From: Endotrypanum monterogeii | Taxonomy: Eukaryota; Euglenozoa; Kinetoplastea; Trypanosomatida; Trypanosomatidae | Reading direction: 5' to 3' | Assembly (NCBI GenBank): GCA_000333855.2 | Contig: CM007337.1 | Span: 175,688 to 239,687 of the forward strand | DNA: 64,000 nucleotides | Part shown: positions 11,423-22,298 of the stretch, piece after piece | Numbering within the stretch: the first letter of the stretch is position 1 | Layout of the letters: each line of letters begins with the position of its first letter | Notes under the pieces: generated by a model | What the model was told of the DNA's origin: nothing | Database searches by the model: none | The model's input: only the letters and a program-made list of their open reading frames with translations | Made by a program: the position numbers and the translations under genes

Positions 11423-12623
11423 GGGGGAAAAGATAAAGGAGGTGATCGAATAATAATAATAATAATAACGAGGGCCTGGAAAATGTATGTTTTCAGAAAA
11501 GTCACCCCTGTTGCTTCTGCGTTTTCGATGGAGGGGGGGTGGACAAAGGTGCCAAGCGGCAGGGAAAACTATTCGTCTCCGTGGGAATTAAAAACAACAC
11601 CGTTGCCCCGTAGAAACATAAGCACGCCTGTGTATGTGTTGGCGTGTGTCGGTGCGTTCCGTATACCAAAAAAAAAAAACAGAAAGATGTTTTTTTTTTT
11701 CTAAGGGTATGTCGTCACTAATGGGAACGGGTGAGTGTATAAGACACGGGTAGAGGCGAGGCGGACAATGTAACACTGGTGGAGAGATGCTGAAACGTTG
11801 TGAGTGATACGTTTCTTTTTGTATTATTTCAAGGACCTTTTTTTTTTGAAGCTCGAAACCGCGCCCTCGCACAGATCACCTTTATGATGTCGCTGGAATC
11901 GTTTTTTTTTCGTTTTTCTTGTTTTCTTTTCTTGTGGGGGAAGACCTACCCTAAATGCGCTCGGCAGGAAGAAACGATGCAGGAGCCACCTGAGCTGCCT
12001 GCACGCTTGTGTGCATGAGTATGATGGAAACGAAGCAACCAAGAAAAGATGAGGGGAAAAAAAAGGGGGGAAATACCATAGCATGGCAGAGAAACAATCG
12101 AACGTGAAGAAGACACAAGTGGCGAGGCACTCCTTGTCAAGACTTGGACGTGCAACAAGGAAATGGAAAGTATGGCGTGGATTGCCGGGGAGGGGGAGGG
12201 GGGGGCAAAAACTCTACAGTGAGCACCTTGAGCTCCTTTTTTGTTGTTGTTGAGCACTTGATCCAATGCACACAGTCACGAACTCGTCTTTAAACGCCCC
12301 ACCCCACCCCCTGAGACGACGGTCCCGTCACGCATTTAGAAGGGAAGCAAAACGAGAGCGCATTCGAGGTGTGTGCACTCGATCGAGAAAAAATTCAGCT
12401 TATATTCCCGCTATGTTTCTTTCTCGTCTACCCCTTCCCCGCGCTTTGCGGTCCGAGTAATATTTTCCGATACGTTAGGTGTATATTCATTTTTTTTTCC
12501 AGAACGGCATCTCCTGGTTTGGGGCTCATACTCTGCCAGAGGAGAGAGCACCAACTGAAAAATCATGAATCTACCAGACTAGAGAAGCGAGGGAGGAGTC
12601 ACAGACGCTTTGTGAGTGAGTAC

Positions 12624-12665
<42 letters not shown>

Positions 12666-13168
12666 ATGCAGCTTTAAAGACTGTTCAACTCAGGAAAACA
12701 CAGAAGGCAGGCGTCTGTGGGCTCACGTTGGTATTGCATGTGTGAACACACCGTAAGACAAACCTCGCTCTCCATTTCGTATAACCATCCGGATGTATAT
12801 GCGGGGTCTCGTGTATCAGCAAGGTCTACAAAAATATATTTTTCTTCTAATTTAATTCTGTTTGCTGTCCCAAAGTGCACCCCACCTCCAAGACGTAAAT
12901 AAATAAATATATATATGTATATATACATATATATTCACACAATACAAATAGACGAACACCCACAAACGCACATATACGCATATATATATATATATATACT
13001 GTGTACGCGTGTGTGTTTATATGTTGGGGAGAATCTAAAGTCTAGTTCAAAGAGCCAGAGAGATGTAGCACGACTCTCTCTAGAAGAAAGGCAGAAAAAA
13101 AAACTCCACACATGGAAACCTGTGATGCGTATGCGCCGACGGACAGCCAACACAGCCCCAGAGTGCCA
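11362..13168. other. Spacer upstream of the kinase gene
   Basis: No gene is seen. It holds (AT)14 at 11392-11419 immediately upstream of the kinase start, (AT)13 with adjoining (GT)n at 12624-12665, a perfect 26-bp A/T-rich palindrome at 12909-12934, and (TA)n around 12976-12998. Runs of A and G on the plus strand give pyrimidine tracts in the transcript. On the sense strand the first AG upstream of the kinase ATG is at 11476-11477, so its 5' UTR would be at least about 115 nt. Confidence 0.6.
12909..12934. repeat. 26-bp perfect AT palindrome
   Basis: Three 8-base alternating A/T blocks are separated by a single G and a single C, so the segment equals its own reverse complement. It lies about 235 nt past the stop of the upstream gene (13169) in the sense direction, probably in a 3' UTR. 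It most likely arose from point changes in a (TA)n microsatellite. Confidence 0.8.
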
Positions 13169-16100
13169 CTACCGCGCGCGTAGCTGACCCACAGAAGTGT
13201 CCCTTGCTGGTGTCGACTGGGAGGGAGAGCGCTCCTTCGTAGCAGGCGTCACTGCGACGTTTGCAGCGGAGCCTTCCCGGCATACAAGTGGCATCGCTCC
13301 CCCCATGAGTTTCGACCTTAACGCATCGCCGCCGGCCAAATCAGTCGCGGTAAGGGCTTCGATCCCTGGAAATCGTGCGGCTTGATTCTCCTTTTGTCCA
13401 TCAAAGTCACGCGGGTACACTGGGACAAAGGAAGGCACTAACCGCTTTGCCGGAGTCGGGTTTGGTGGGTGCGCCTCCGGCTCTGCCTCGGTGAGTGCTG
13501 ATGCAGCGTCCGGAGAATCCCCGAACTCGTTCCCAGTCGACTCCATTTCAGCCGCAACAGCTGCGTTGATGTTACATACGGCGAAGCTGTTGTCGTGCAA
13601 TGCGGTTGACACATGCGACACTGATACACTCCTCTCGTTGCCGATGGCGGTAACAACGGATGCAGCGCTCAGACTGTCCTCAGCGCTCGCTGGCATCTGC
13701 GAAGCGGCGTGCTGCAGATAAGAGGATACCAACGCGTCTCTGCTCAAGGAAGTGCCAGTTGATGGTTCACGGTGCACCCCAGCAGAGAAGAGCACCTCAG
13801 TCGCAACGGCGGTATTCATAGTGCGCAACATCCCCGGGAAATCTGTGGAGTCGTTGCAGGCGAGTCCACTCGGAACCTGCTGCGTGCTCTGTAGTGTGCT
13901 GGCCCCATCGGTGGCACTAGTGTTGGTGGTCATCATCGTCAACGACGTCGTCGTCATCGCGCTTGCTTCAGCAGAGCTGGTGAACGGCATCAGTCTCATG
14001 GGCGCTCCCGTAGACGGAGCAGTGGCGATGCAGCTGTCCGCGTCCTCGGAACCGCCCACATTGAGCGAACCCTCGGGTGTGATGGTGAGTGGAGCCCATG
14101 GAAGAAAGACGGAAGTGTCTGGCACTAGGCGAGCCGCGGCGAGTGCAGCACGACAACCGTCGCCCCCACCCGATATGGCTCCGACTTGGCGTCTGCCCTC
14201 TCTCCGGGGAACGAGACCCTGTTGCGTGCTGGTGCGGGGATGGTGGTGTGTGCCCACGTTTCGGCACCACCCTCCACCCAGGGGGGCTGTGTCGCTGGAA
14301 CTCAAAACAGCAGCTTCGGCTGGGTTGTTGTTCGCCCTCAAACTGCCGCCGCCGTGCACAGGTATCATGCCGGCACGTTGTTGCCGGTAACGGTGCGAAT
14401 GGTTCGCATAATACTGTACCCGCTCCCCGCGTGATCCTGCCGCCACCGGCCCCACTGCACCGCGTGAGAGGGGGAGTCCCACAGCGCTCACACTGTTGGA
14501 GGTGCGGCCATCACGACCGCTGAAGCTCGGGTCAGAAGAGGCTGTCTCGATGCTCGTGGCGTTGGGTTGGTAGTTGCAGTAGGTTGTTCGGAAACTATTG
14601 CTGGCAGCAGTGTTCAAAGAGCGCGGCTCGGCTCCCATCAACATCCGCTGACTGCGCTCACCGAGCACCGACATCGAGACAGAGGAAGACGTGGTGCGGT
14701 GAGAGAGTCGAGTGGAAGTCACGCGGCGAGGGTGCTGGAGAGGTAGCTGCTGTGCCACCTGTTGTAGCTGCTGTTGCAATCCGACGACCCGAAGGGCCTC
14801 GCTCCCAGAACCGTGTCCACCAACCCCGAGTTGCAGCGCTCCCAATCCGAGAGACACACTGGCAGACGACGTCAAGGGTATACTCAAGGAGCCACCGTTC
14901 GTGTACATCTCGCTTGTCGTCGTCTCGATAGTGGAATGACGCTGATAGCTCATACTCGTCAACAACGTGCTCAAGTCAGCGTTCAGGGAATCACCCGTCT
15001 CCTTCTGCTCAGAGACTGGTGCATCAGCGAGCAAGCCTTGTTGAAGCGGGGTAATCAAGGTGGCATCCGTCAAACAGCGAGACGGACTCCGCGCGCGCTC
15101 TGGCGTCTTCGAGGACGAAGGTGGAAGCGGCGCCGGGGAGCGGCTGCCGCTGAAGGCCATTTCGGTGCCGCAGTGAAGACTGCTCTCATCTCGTTGAATA
15201 CCTCCGCCGACGTCTTGGTGCGGTTGGTGAGGATGGTCTACAACCGACAGAGGTGTGGCGGGTGGCAACACAATGCTGCCGGCAAGGTTGGCGATACTTG
15301 CACCGTCAGCGTCGGGCTGGGAAGCGACGCCGAAGCGCTGTTGAGCACTAGCCCACCCCGACATGGAGAAATGCAGTCGACGATTGATGCACTCTAGCGT
15401 TGAGGTGGAGAGTGTGGATGCAGGGTCGATAATCCATGGGGCCTCGCCATCGCTGCCAGAGTGCCGCCGGCGCGAGAGCCCCTGCTCGCGTTTGAACTCA
15501 TCCAGGCGGTTGCCTTGAGCGTCGAACCTCGCAGCAGCGGGGGCGGTGGGAGGATTCCTGGGGAGCGGCGACTCGGCACCACCACCGATGTACGAACGAG
15601 AGAAACGATCGCCATCAGCGGCATTGACGGCTCCAAGGGCGGCGGAAGGCAAGGTATCCACAAACTGCACCGGGATCCACCCCTGATTTGTTATTTCTTC
15701 CGAGGTCATAGTTGCGGTGGTGTCATCGGCAGGGATTAGGTAGATGACATCCTGATCTGGACGGGTGATGCGTCGCTCGCGGTCTGCGCGTGCCTCATGA
15801 TATGCAAACTGCTCTGCTGCGATGGGCGTATGAGGCACTGGAGAAGCCCGCGAAACCGAACGTGAGTCTTTAGGAAAGGATGGCGAGTGTCGGGGTACAC
15901 CACGCGCGCGACGCCCCTCTCCAGCCTGCAAAGCTTTGGAGACGACAGGTGATGAGATGGCCGGCGTCAGCGACATGGGTGAGGCGTTCACGTCCCACCG
16001 TACGGGGGCAGCTCTGCGATAGCTCCGGTTGTTCATGAGTGAGGCATCTGCAATCACGGCGGAGCAGCCCCCGTTGGTACTTGCATCTATCGGCACCAGC

Positions 16101-17695
16101 AGTGTCTGGTTGAACACGAAGCTGTCACTGAAATCACTCGGGAGAAATGACGAGGTGTCGCAGGACTGAGCAGCAGAGCGACGCACCACCACGCGGGCAA
16201 TGCTTGGAGACACAGAGGAGCCCCCAATGTTCTGCACGGGGCGAGGAAGCGGTGAGGCCGAGGAGACTGATGCCATAAAATGTGCCTGCGTTGCTTCTGG
16301 GAGATAGGCCCCACGAAGGGGGCGGTGAGCAGCGTTGGCGCGTCGTTGTGGTAAGTCGGAGGCACATTGCGGCATCACCACCGGGGACTCGGCGCCGGCA
16401 GCGCAGCGGTGCGCCGTAGATTTCAACGAGGCCCCAGAGATCAAAGAGCTCTGCGCCAGCAGTACTGTTTGCCCGAGGGCGTATGTGCCGTCTAGCTGGA
16501 GCGAGGCGTCGGCAAGGTAGGCAGTGCCATCGAGGTTGTCAATGAAAAAGAACTCATTCACCGCTGGGCTAGTCGCCGCTGCGGTAGTAGCGGTGGTGGT
16601 GGCAGCTGCAGGAACGGAGATGCGAGTATCAAGGCGGTCACACCCCTGTGGCGTGTGGAGTGAGGAAGGGGTGGCAATGGGTGTGTGCGTGTTCCCCGTC
16701 ACGGCTGGCGACAGATGCTCCAAGAAGCTGGTTGAGGTAGTAATGTTTGCAGCGAATGACCTCATTTTCTCAGGAGTCACCGTGCACGGCTCCACCTGAT
16801 ATGGAAGACCAGGGGAGGTATCCCCTGCAAGGATCTCGCGAAATGAGGGCGTCTTCTTCGCAGGGGTAACGACAACCGAGTGGGGTTTATTTGGTGTCGG
16901 ACTGAATAAACCGACGGCCATCTCTTGACTCAACTGAGAAGTTTTCGATGGGGTACGCCGCGTGCTGCCGAGGGACTGGAAGTCGTTGTTCGTGAACAGA
17001 ACCGTCTCGTGAAAAAAACCATCCTCATCCTCGTCCTCGCTCTCCTCGTCCACGCTCCCTTCGTCCACTTCCTTCGGGCTGGCAACCCCAACTGAGTGTA
17101 TGTCCCCCAACTGTACGCTGCAGTAAGTGGTACATCCTAGCTCCCCCAGCCCCGCCTCACATGATGCTCCCTCCTTCATTCTTTCCAAGTCGTCCCTCTG
17201 CTGATCGCAACTGTATACATCCCCATCGCCTGCGCAGCCTTTCCCCTTTCCCTTTGGTGAAGGGGCCACCGCGCACGCTACAACTTGCTCTGCTGCCGCC
17301 GACGGAGATGCACATGAAACCTGCGGTATAACAGCGATGGAGGCATCCGGCGACTTCACCTTTTGCAGCATGACGTCACGGTCAATGATCGAAGGGACGG
17401 CTGCCTCTGCAACACCGCCGTCGCGTTCTTCACCTGTCTCTGTGTCAAGAAAGCAGTGCGACATCTTTCCCTCACAAGGGTGTCGCGGTGTGCTGCTCTC
17501 AGACTTGGCTGCATCATCGATGTGCAACGCAAGCATGCGCTCCAGAAGCACGGAACGGCTGTCTGCGAAAGCTACTGACTGGGAATCCGCTGTGTGATGT
17601 TCGTGATCACCTTCCCTGCTGTCGCTGCGCTTCGGCGGACGCGGCGGTGGCGAGGCGGCCGCATCGCTCGAGAATGATGCTTGGTGCTCCGACAT
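13169..17695 (-). CDS. Large Ser/Thr/Pro-rich hypothetical protein
   Basis: I do not recognise this 1508-residue protein. It is rich in Ser, Thr, Pro and Ala and looks mostly disordered, with many S/T-P sites that could be targets of proline-directed kinases. Visible patches are: an acidic segment at about 210-245 followed by the aromatic HETVLFTNNDF; a T-P cluster at about 265-305 (TPAKKTPSFREIL); a more ordered stretch at about 380-415 (EFFFIDNLDGTAYLADASL); another at about 645-680 (DVIYLIPADDTTATM, GWIPVQF); and a Gln/Leu-rich run near 970-990. There is no transmembrane segment or signal peptide. The ATG at 17695 lies only 9 nt below a clean pyrimidine-AG acceptor. The length and sustained open frame make it a real gene. 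Confidence 0.85.
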   Translation of the reverse strand: MSEHQASFSSDAAASPPPRPPKRSDSREGDHEHHTADSQSVAFADSRSVLLERMLALHIDDAAKSESSTPRHPCEGKMSHCFLDTETGEERDGGVAEAAVPSIIDRDVMLQKVKSPDASIAVIPQVSCASPSAAAEQVVACAVAPSPKGKGKGCAGDGDVYSCDQQRDDLERMKEGASCEAGLGELGCTTYCSVQLGDIHSVGVASPKEVDEGSVDEESEDEDEDGFFHETVLFTNNDFQSLGSTRRTPSKTSQLSQEMAVGLFSPTPNKPHSVVVTPAKKTPSFREILAGDTSPGLPYQVEPCTVTPEKMRSFAANITTSTSFLEHLSPAVTGNTHTPIATPSSLHTPQGCDRLDTRISVPAAATTTATTAAATSPAVNEFFFIDNLDGTAYLADASLQLDGTYALGQTVLLAQSSLISGASLKSTAHRCAAGAESPVVMPQCASDLPQRRANAAHRPLRGAYLPEATQAHFMASVSSASPLPRPVQNIGGSSVSPSIARVVVRRSAAQSCDTSSFLPSDFSDSFVFNQTLLVPIDASTNGGCSAVIADASLMNNRSYRRAAPVRWDVNASPMSLTPAISSPVVSKALQAGEGRRARGVPRHSPSFPKDSRSVSRASPVPHTPIAAEQFAYHEARADRERRITRPDQDVIYLIPADDTTATMTSEEITNQGWIPVQFVDTLPSAALGAVNAADGDRFSRSYIGGGAESPLPRNPPTAPAAARFDAQGNRLDEFKREQGLSRRRHSGSDGEAPWIIDPASTLSTSTLECINRRLHFSMSGWASAQQRFGVASQPDADGASIANLAGSIVLPPATPLSVVDHPHQPHQDVGGGIQRDESSLHCGTEMAFSGSRSPAPLPPSSSKTPERARSPSRCLTDATLITPLQQGLLADAPVSEQKETGDSLNADLSTLLTSMSYQRHSTIETTTSEMYTNGGSLSIPLTSSASVSLGLGALQLGVGGHGSGSEALRVVGLQQQLQQVAQQLPLQHPRRVTSTRLSHRTTSSSVSMSVLGERSQRMLMGAEPRSLNTAASNSFRTTYCNYQPNATSIETASSDPSFSGRDGRTSNSVSAVGLPLSRGAVGPVAAGSRGERVQYYANHSHRYRQQRAGMIPVHGGGSLRANNNPAEAAVLSSSDTAPLGGGWCRNVGTHHHPRTSTQQGLVPRREGRRQVGAISGGGDGCRAALAAARLVPDTSVFLPWAPLTITPEGSLNVGGSEDADSCIATAPSTGAPMRLMPFTSSAEASAMTTTSLTMMTTNTSATDGASTLQSTQQVPSGLACNDSTDFPGMLRTMNTAVATEVLFSAGVHREPSTGTSLSRDALVSSYLQHAASQMPASAEDSLSAASVVTAIGNERSVSVSHVSTALHDNSFAVCNINAAVAAEMESTGNEFGDSPDAASALTEAEPEAHPPNPTPAKRLVPSFVPVYPRDFDGQKENQAARFPGIEALTATDLAGGDALRSKLMGGAMPLVCREGSAANVAVTPATKERSPSQSTPARDTSVGQLRAR

Positions 17696-17704
17696 CGCCG
17701 ATTG

Positions 17705-17738
17705 CTTGTATGGGTATGAGGAAGAGGATCAAGAAAAC
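17705..17738 (-). promoter_or_regulatory. Candidate trans-splice acceptor (13169-17695 gene)
   Basis: On the sense strand a pyrimidine-rich tract (17718-17738) is followed by its first AG at 17705-17706, nine nucleotides before the ATG. No other AUG intervenes, which supports the chosen start. This matches the usual trypanosomatid arrangement but is not proof of use. Confidence 0.5.
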
Positions 17739-18446
17739 CTGTATAATAGCAACAAAATTAACAAAAATAGGCACCAAACAGAGACGCACACACAAAGAAG
17801 AGGGGGTAAATTTTCTAAATAAATAAATAAATAAATATATAAATATGTGTGTGTGTGTATGAATGAGCAAGGAGATATGAATTCAGGTTTATTCCTCTAA
17901 AAATAAACTAAAATGAGGTGCGAAATGAGATACTTAATCCAGATGTACAAACACTTGTTGGGGAGTGTGGTTGGGGAGGTGTTTCCCTCTATATTCTCTC
18001 GCTTGGTGCACACGCACGCGCGCACACACACATACGCGCACGCGGAGGAGGGAGGAGGGAGAAATGAAGTGGGGGTGGGAATGACAGCTGCAGGGAAAAC
18101 ACCAAGAAAAAATAGAACTATATATATGTATATATAGATAGATATCTGTGTATGTATGTTGTCTACTTGCTGTTGTTGCTAATGTTTTGCGACAGGCCTA
18201 TGCTTTGATTTCGTTCGTGATGTGTAGCGTTTGGGGTGTGGGGCGGTGAAGAATTGTCGTCGTCGTCGTTTGAGCAGACGGGGGTGAAGAAAAAAAAAAG
18301 AGGGGAAACAGAAAATGAGGATATAGAGGGCACCGAAGACGGAAAGGTGAGATGAGTATGAAGAGATGAGCTCACATAAGATGAACACAGTCGCATAGAA
18401 GGAAAAAAGAATAAAACAACGATGGCAAAAGCTGAAGGTTAGAGTG

Positions 18447-18497
<51 letters not shown>

Positions 18498-18838
18498 CCT
18501 GACACCTCTTCACTGTTTTTTTTATCTTCGTTGGAGGACGAGGAGGATCCCCGATAGAAGTTAACCGCCCGCACCCTACTCATTTGAGTATGGATCACCA
18601 AGCGCGTGCGGATACATGTGTATCGCAGTTCACGAAATTTGGATCCAACGCGTTATTCCTCACGGTGCGCATCAAACGGTGGTTAGTCGGAGAAAGAAAC
18701 AAAGAAAATTTACAGCGAAACAGAGTCGCGGAGGAAGTGGCAGCAGCATGATGGAGGGGTGACGCATAGGCTGATACGTGGCGCATTCGTTGGGCTTGGG
18801 CGTCTATCTATAGATGCGTATATGTTCACGCGTATAAG

Positions 18839-18978
18839 TAATATATATATATATATATAAATATATAAATATATATAAATATATATAAATATAAATATAA
18901 ATATAAATATATATATATAAATATAAATATATATAAATATATAAATATATATAAATATATATATAAATATATATAAAT
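18839..18978. repeat. 140-nt pure A/T array
   Basis: Irregular alternation of TA and TAAA units with no G or C for 140 nt. It lies about 350-480 nt downstream (sense direction) of the stop at 19323. It is the longest G/C-free stretch seen in the window and a likely helix-destabilising site. Confidence 0.9.
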
Positions 18979-19322
18979 GAGAATCTAGATATAAATATGA
19001 GAGCGTAAAACGAGATCCACGAAATCGAGGAGGAGGGAAGATGGAATACAACGATGGGCAACGTGCACCAGCCCGACAGCCAAGATTTCGTTGAACAGCT
19101 CGGGTCGTCACTCGAAGTCAAAAATATATTTTAAAAAATCATCGGAAAAGAAAAACTGTCGAAGGGCTTCCAAGGCCGCTGCGTCCCTCCTTTCCTCCAA
19201 GGCTGCTGAACATCGTGATGAGCCACTGACCTCATGTAAAGCTTCACAAGAGAGCGGGGTGCGTAGGCACACATACACCCACGCAAGGGCTTACGCGGGT
19301 GGCTTCAGTCTGTGCCACAATG

Positions 19323-22298
19323 TCATTTTATCTGCTGGAGCTCCTCTCGCTCTTTGCGAAGCTCTGCGGGAGCCATGCTGCGCTCCCGAATCGGCGGAGA
19401 CACATCTCGCCGCGACTGCGGTTCCGTTGTGGTAGCCACCGACATCGGTGAGTATCCACCACCCTCACTCTCCTCTTGCTCGCACCATCGCAGTTGCGTA
19501 GTTTTCCCCGAAGTGCGAGCAGCGGTGCGGCATGGTGTGGCCAAGCCCTCCTCGCCACTCAGCCGGCCCAAAACTAGAGGAGCCAGCGCGGGTGCTGTGG
19601 TGATAGCGCCTGGCACCGCCGAAAAAGTAGGATCAGACCATCGGTGATACTGAGGTACGGACACAGAAGTGGAAGATGACGACACCGCAGCCTCTCCCTT
19701 TGTTGTTCCGATTTCATCCAGCAGAGGTGTACGGTCAACCTTCTCCCATTGCAGCCGAGCCGCTCCTTCACCGCACTGGCCTAGAGAGCTGCTGCATGAA
19801 GTCACTGGGGCCCCTATGGACGCTGCAAGCCCCCCACCAATGGACTTCCTCTCCCACCCACCCCTACCCCCTTCCACCGCTTCATCGTCCCCCTCTAGTT
19901 CTAGCTGCACAGGGTCGACGTGGCCGCCGTGACGCTCCACATCTCGGGCAAACTGAGAGGTAGAGAGGAGGTACAGTTGACGCTGACGAGCGCACAGCGC
20001 CCCTGCAATATCGGTGTCCGCGTCATCCATGGCTGCCTGAGCCCTCTCAAGCGAATACGTGTCCACCTCGGGCTCGTCGTCGCTCCCGTTGGAATAACAT
20101 CTCGAGAGCGACGCGGCGATTCGCCCATCCACCTCGACGACGTATCCCGACACGATTTTAGAGTTAGCCACGTCGGGTGCAGAAGTATGGGCAGTGGAGC
20201 CCGGGATTGAACCACCGCCGGCGTGGCGCGGGTGAACGCGCTCATTCGTGGGCAAGAAGGGTGATGAGTGGGGAGTGTCCAGCAGCAGCGGCGGTCGTGG
20301 TGGTGAATGCATTGGGACCATAGATGGCGCGACTGTGCGAATAGGTGAGATCGGAGAAAAAGTGCTACGGGCGCGGTGTGGAGGAGAGGCACAGCTACCC
20401 GCATCGCTGAATAGAAATGAATCATCGTCTGGACGGGCCACTGACGGTGATACGGTCCGCTTGCGGCGCTGCTGCTGTTGCCGCAGATGCGCTTCACTAT
20501 ACACAGCCACCGAGGTCGGTTCGGCTGCGAGTGCATCGGAAAGAGAGAGAGCGAGGGCAGCGCCACGCGGAGTGGCTCTCAAAGACGACGATAGCGGGGA
20601 CACGTGGGGACTCTCGACGCACTTGCGCTTCACACCTCTTACCTCAATGTCCTCCATGGTGCTATCCTCGTCCTCAGCACCGGAGTCTTGGTCAATGCGG
20701 TGAACCAGTCGCGCGAAGGATGGAGATGACGTCCTTGGGGAGGTGAGAGGACTAAAGCGTGGCCCTTCGTGCCGCACAAAACCCACATTGTTTGCCTCAA
20801 TAAGCGGTGCTGGCAACGTCGAGGACGCCTGACTGAACTGCCCAACCCTATGCAGGCCAAGCGGCGCACCATCCACCGCTCCGTCCAGCTCTCCAGTGCT
20901 CGAGCCGACGAGAGATGGACAGATGCAGCCGTAAGTACTACTCGTCTCCCCGCTGGTGCCACAGTACCCTCTCAACAACGTTGTCTGCCCGATGTCCCCA
21001 CACTGTCCGTCCGACAGGGAAGCGCTGATGGATTCGCGGGAGAGGCTCCCTGAGCGCCAAGTTCTCAAACCGCCGGTGCACCACTCTGATGCGGATCGCC
21101 GCGGCACCGCCGGCGCAGACTTCAACGCCGTTGCTGGGGCATTTTCCCTTTGCTGAACATGTGCAACGCTGTGCCACTCCTGAAGCTGCGCCATCTCCCG
21201 GGCGTCCAGGGCAGGCGACGAAGAGAACACTAAAGTATTACCGCTCGCCGCGGGGGCATTGGGTGCGGTGCTACGAGGACTAGCGAGCGGCGTGAGAAAA
21301 GAAGGCGACGAGACCCCTGAGAGAGAAAGATAATTTCTGTAGCTATCAGCGTCATCGTCAGCACCGCGTGTATTCACATCCCACGGACCGCGAAGCGTAG
21401 CATCTGCCCTGCCAATGGTGCTGTCACCCCCGTGACCCCCGGCGACAAGACTGGAGGGACCCACGTAGTCCCAGCTTCCCCAATCCTTCACCAACGGCCG
21501 CGCACCGCTGCAGTGCAGGACAGCGGCGCCGTCGCTGCTGCCGTGAGAGCTATGCATGGAGGCGTCGGACACAGTGATGGTGGAAGTGGTCGGATGAGAG
21601 CGAAGGTTCCGCCACGAGGGCGCTTGCCGAGGGCTCGTCGACGCAAATGTCACACCAGCCTGCTGAGCTGGCGCCTCGCTCAGACTCAAGCTGACATCAC
21701 TAGCCCAGCGTCGCCCGCTGTTCACAACGCTGCTGCTGCTGCTACCAGTCGGTACAGTCCCTGAGCGGAGCTCGAAGCGTCTCTCACGTGCCTGGCTGAT
21801 GTCACCGTCTGCATCACCAGACCATGGATGCGACAGCTCCCATTGCCCATCACGCGGCACCAAGGCTGACGCAAACGATGAAGCGAGGCTGTCCCTCCTC
21901 GAAGTGGAAGCGCTGCGAGGCTCCTTGGACGGACTGCACCCCGCAGAACGCACCCAGTCCCGCAGTGTCGACACAGAACCTGCTACCGCGCCTCCGCCGC
22001 CTCTCGCGCAAGAGCTGGAGTGTAGCGATGTGCGACGCGGCGTCCACTGGCGCCGGCGCCGCTGCTGCGGCTGATGATCAAAAACAAAAGTGTCCGCTAG
22101 CTGAACAGGAGACAGCGAGGAAACAAATCCTTCGGTCGGGGTGACTCGGTGGCCACCCACCCCCGCGCCATCCTGCAAAGCGTGCGCAGCCGAGCGGCTC
22201 GGTAAGCTGACGCTGGCAGATGCGACGAGATCGTCGCCACCGTTGCCACCGAAAGAAGAAGCCGGTGTCGGATGCCTCGTGTCTGAGTGCAAATGCAT
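19323..22298 (-). CDS. Ser-rich hypothetical protein with basic nuclear-type motifs
   Basis: This is an unrecognised 991-residue protein that is Ser/Arg/Gly-rich and largely disordered. It shows short basic clusters that could act as nuclear signals (GVKRKC near residue 550 and QRRKRTVSPS near 610), an acidic patch just before the first (AEDEDSTMEDIE), and a Gln run near 605. Arg-Ser-Xaa-Ser sequences are frequent and could be phosphorylated. The last 30 residues are charged (RELRKEREELQQ-like) and may form a short helix. The start ATG is at 22298. A weak pyrimidine tract with AG at 22389-22390 lies upstream without an intervening AUG. The composition resembles the neighbouring 1508-residue protein, but I see no clear shared domain. 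Confidence 0.82.
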   Translation of the reverse strand: MHLHSDTRHPTPASSFGGNGGDDLVASASVSLPSRSAAHALQDGAGVGGHRVTPTEGFVSSLSPVQLADTFVFDHQPQQRRRRQWTPRRTSLHSSSCARGGGGAVAGSVSTLRDWVRSAGCSPSKEPRSASTSRRDSLASSFASALVPRDGQWELSHPWSGDADGDISQARERRFELRSGTVPTGSSSSSVVNSGRRWASDVSLSLSEAPAQQAGVTFASTSPRQAPSWRNLRSHPTTSTITVSDASMHSSHGSSDGAAVLHCSGARPLVKDWGSWDYVGPSSLVAGGHGGDSTIGRADATLRGPWDVNTRGADDDADSYRNYLSLSGVSSPSFLTPLASPRSTAPNAPAASGNTLVFSSSPALDAREMAQLQEWHSVAHVQQRENAPATALKSAPAVPRRSASEWCTGGLRTWRSGSLSRESISASLSDGQCGDIGQTTLLRGYCGTSGETSSTYGCICPSLVGSSTGELDGAVDGAPLGLHRVGQFSQASSTLPAPLIEANNVGFVRHEGPRFSPLTSPRTSSPSFARLVHRIDQDSGAEDEDSTMEDIEVRGVKRKCVESPHVSPLSSSLRATPRGAALALSLSDALAAEPTSVAVYSEAHLRQQQQRRKRTVSPSVARPDDDSFLFSDAGSCASPPHRARSTFSPISPIRTVAPSMVPMHSPPRPPLLLDTPHSSPFLPTNERVHPRHAGGGSIPGSTAHTSAPDVANSKIVSGYVVEVDGRIAASLSRCYSNGSDDEPEVDTYSLERAQAAMDDADTDIAGALCARQRQLYLLSTSQFARDVERHGGHVDPVQLELEGDDEAVEGGRGGWERKSIGGGLAASIGAPVTSCSSSLGQCGEGAARLQWEKVDRTPLLDEIGTTKGEAAVSSSSTSVSVPQYHRWSDPTFSAVPGAITTAPALAPLVLGRLSGEEGLATPCRTAARTSGKTTQLRWCEQEESEGGGYSPMSVATTTEPQSRRDVSPPIRERSMAPAELRKEREELQQIK

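Larger units (their letters stand above)
17696..19322. other. Spacer between two disordered-protein genes
   Basis: No gene is seen. It contains (AATA)n at about 17817-17838, (AC)n running into (AT)n at 18447-18494, and a 140-nt stretch made only of A and T at 18839-18978. The first 200 nt after the stop at 19323 (plus 19120-19320) are of ordinary complexity and are presumably 3' UTR. Confidence 0.6.
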
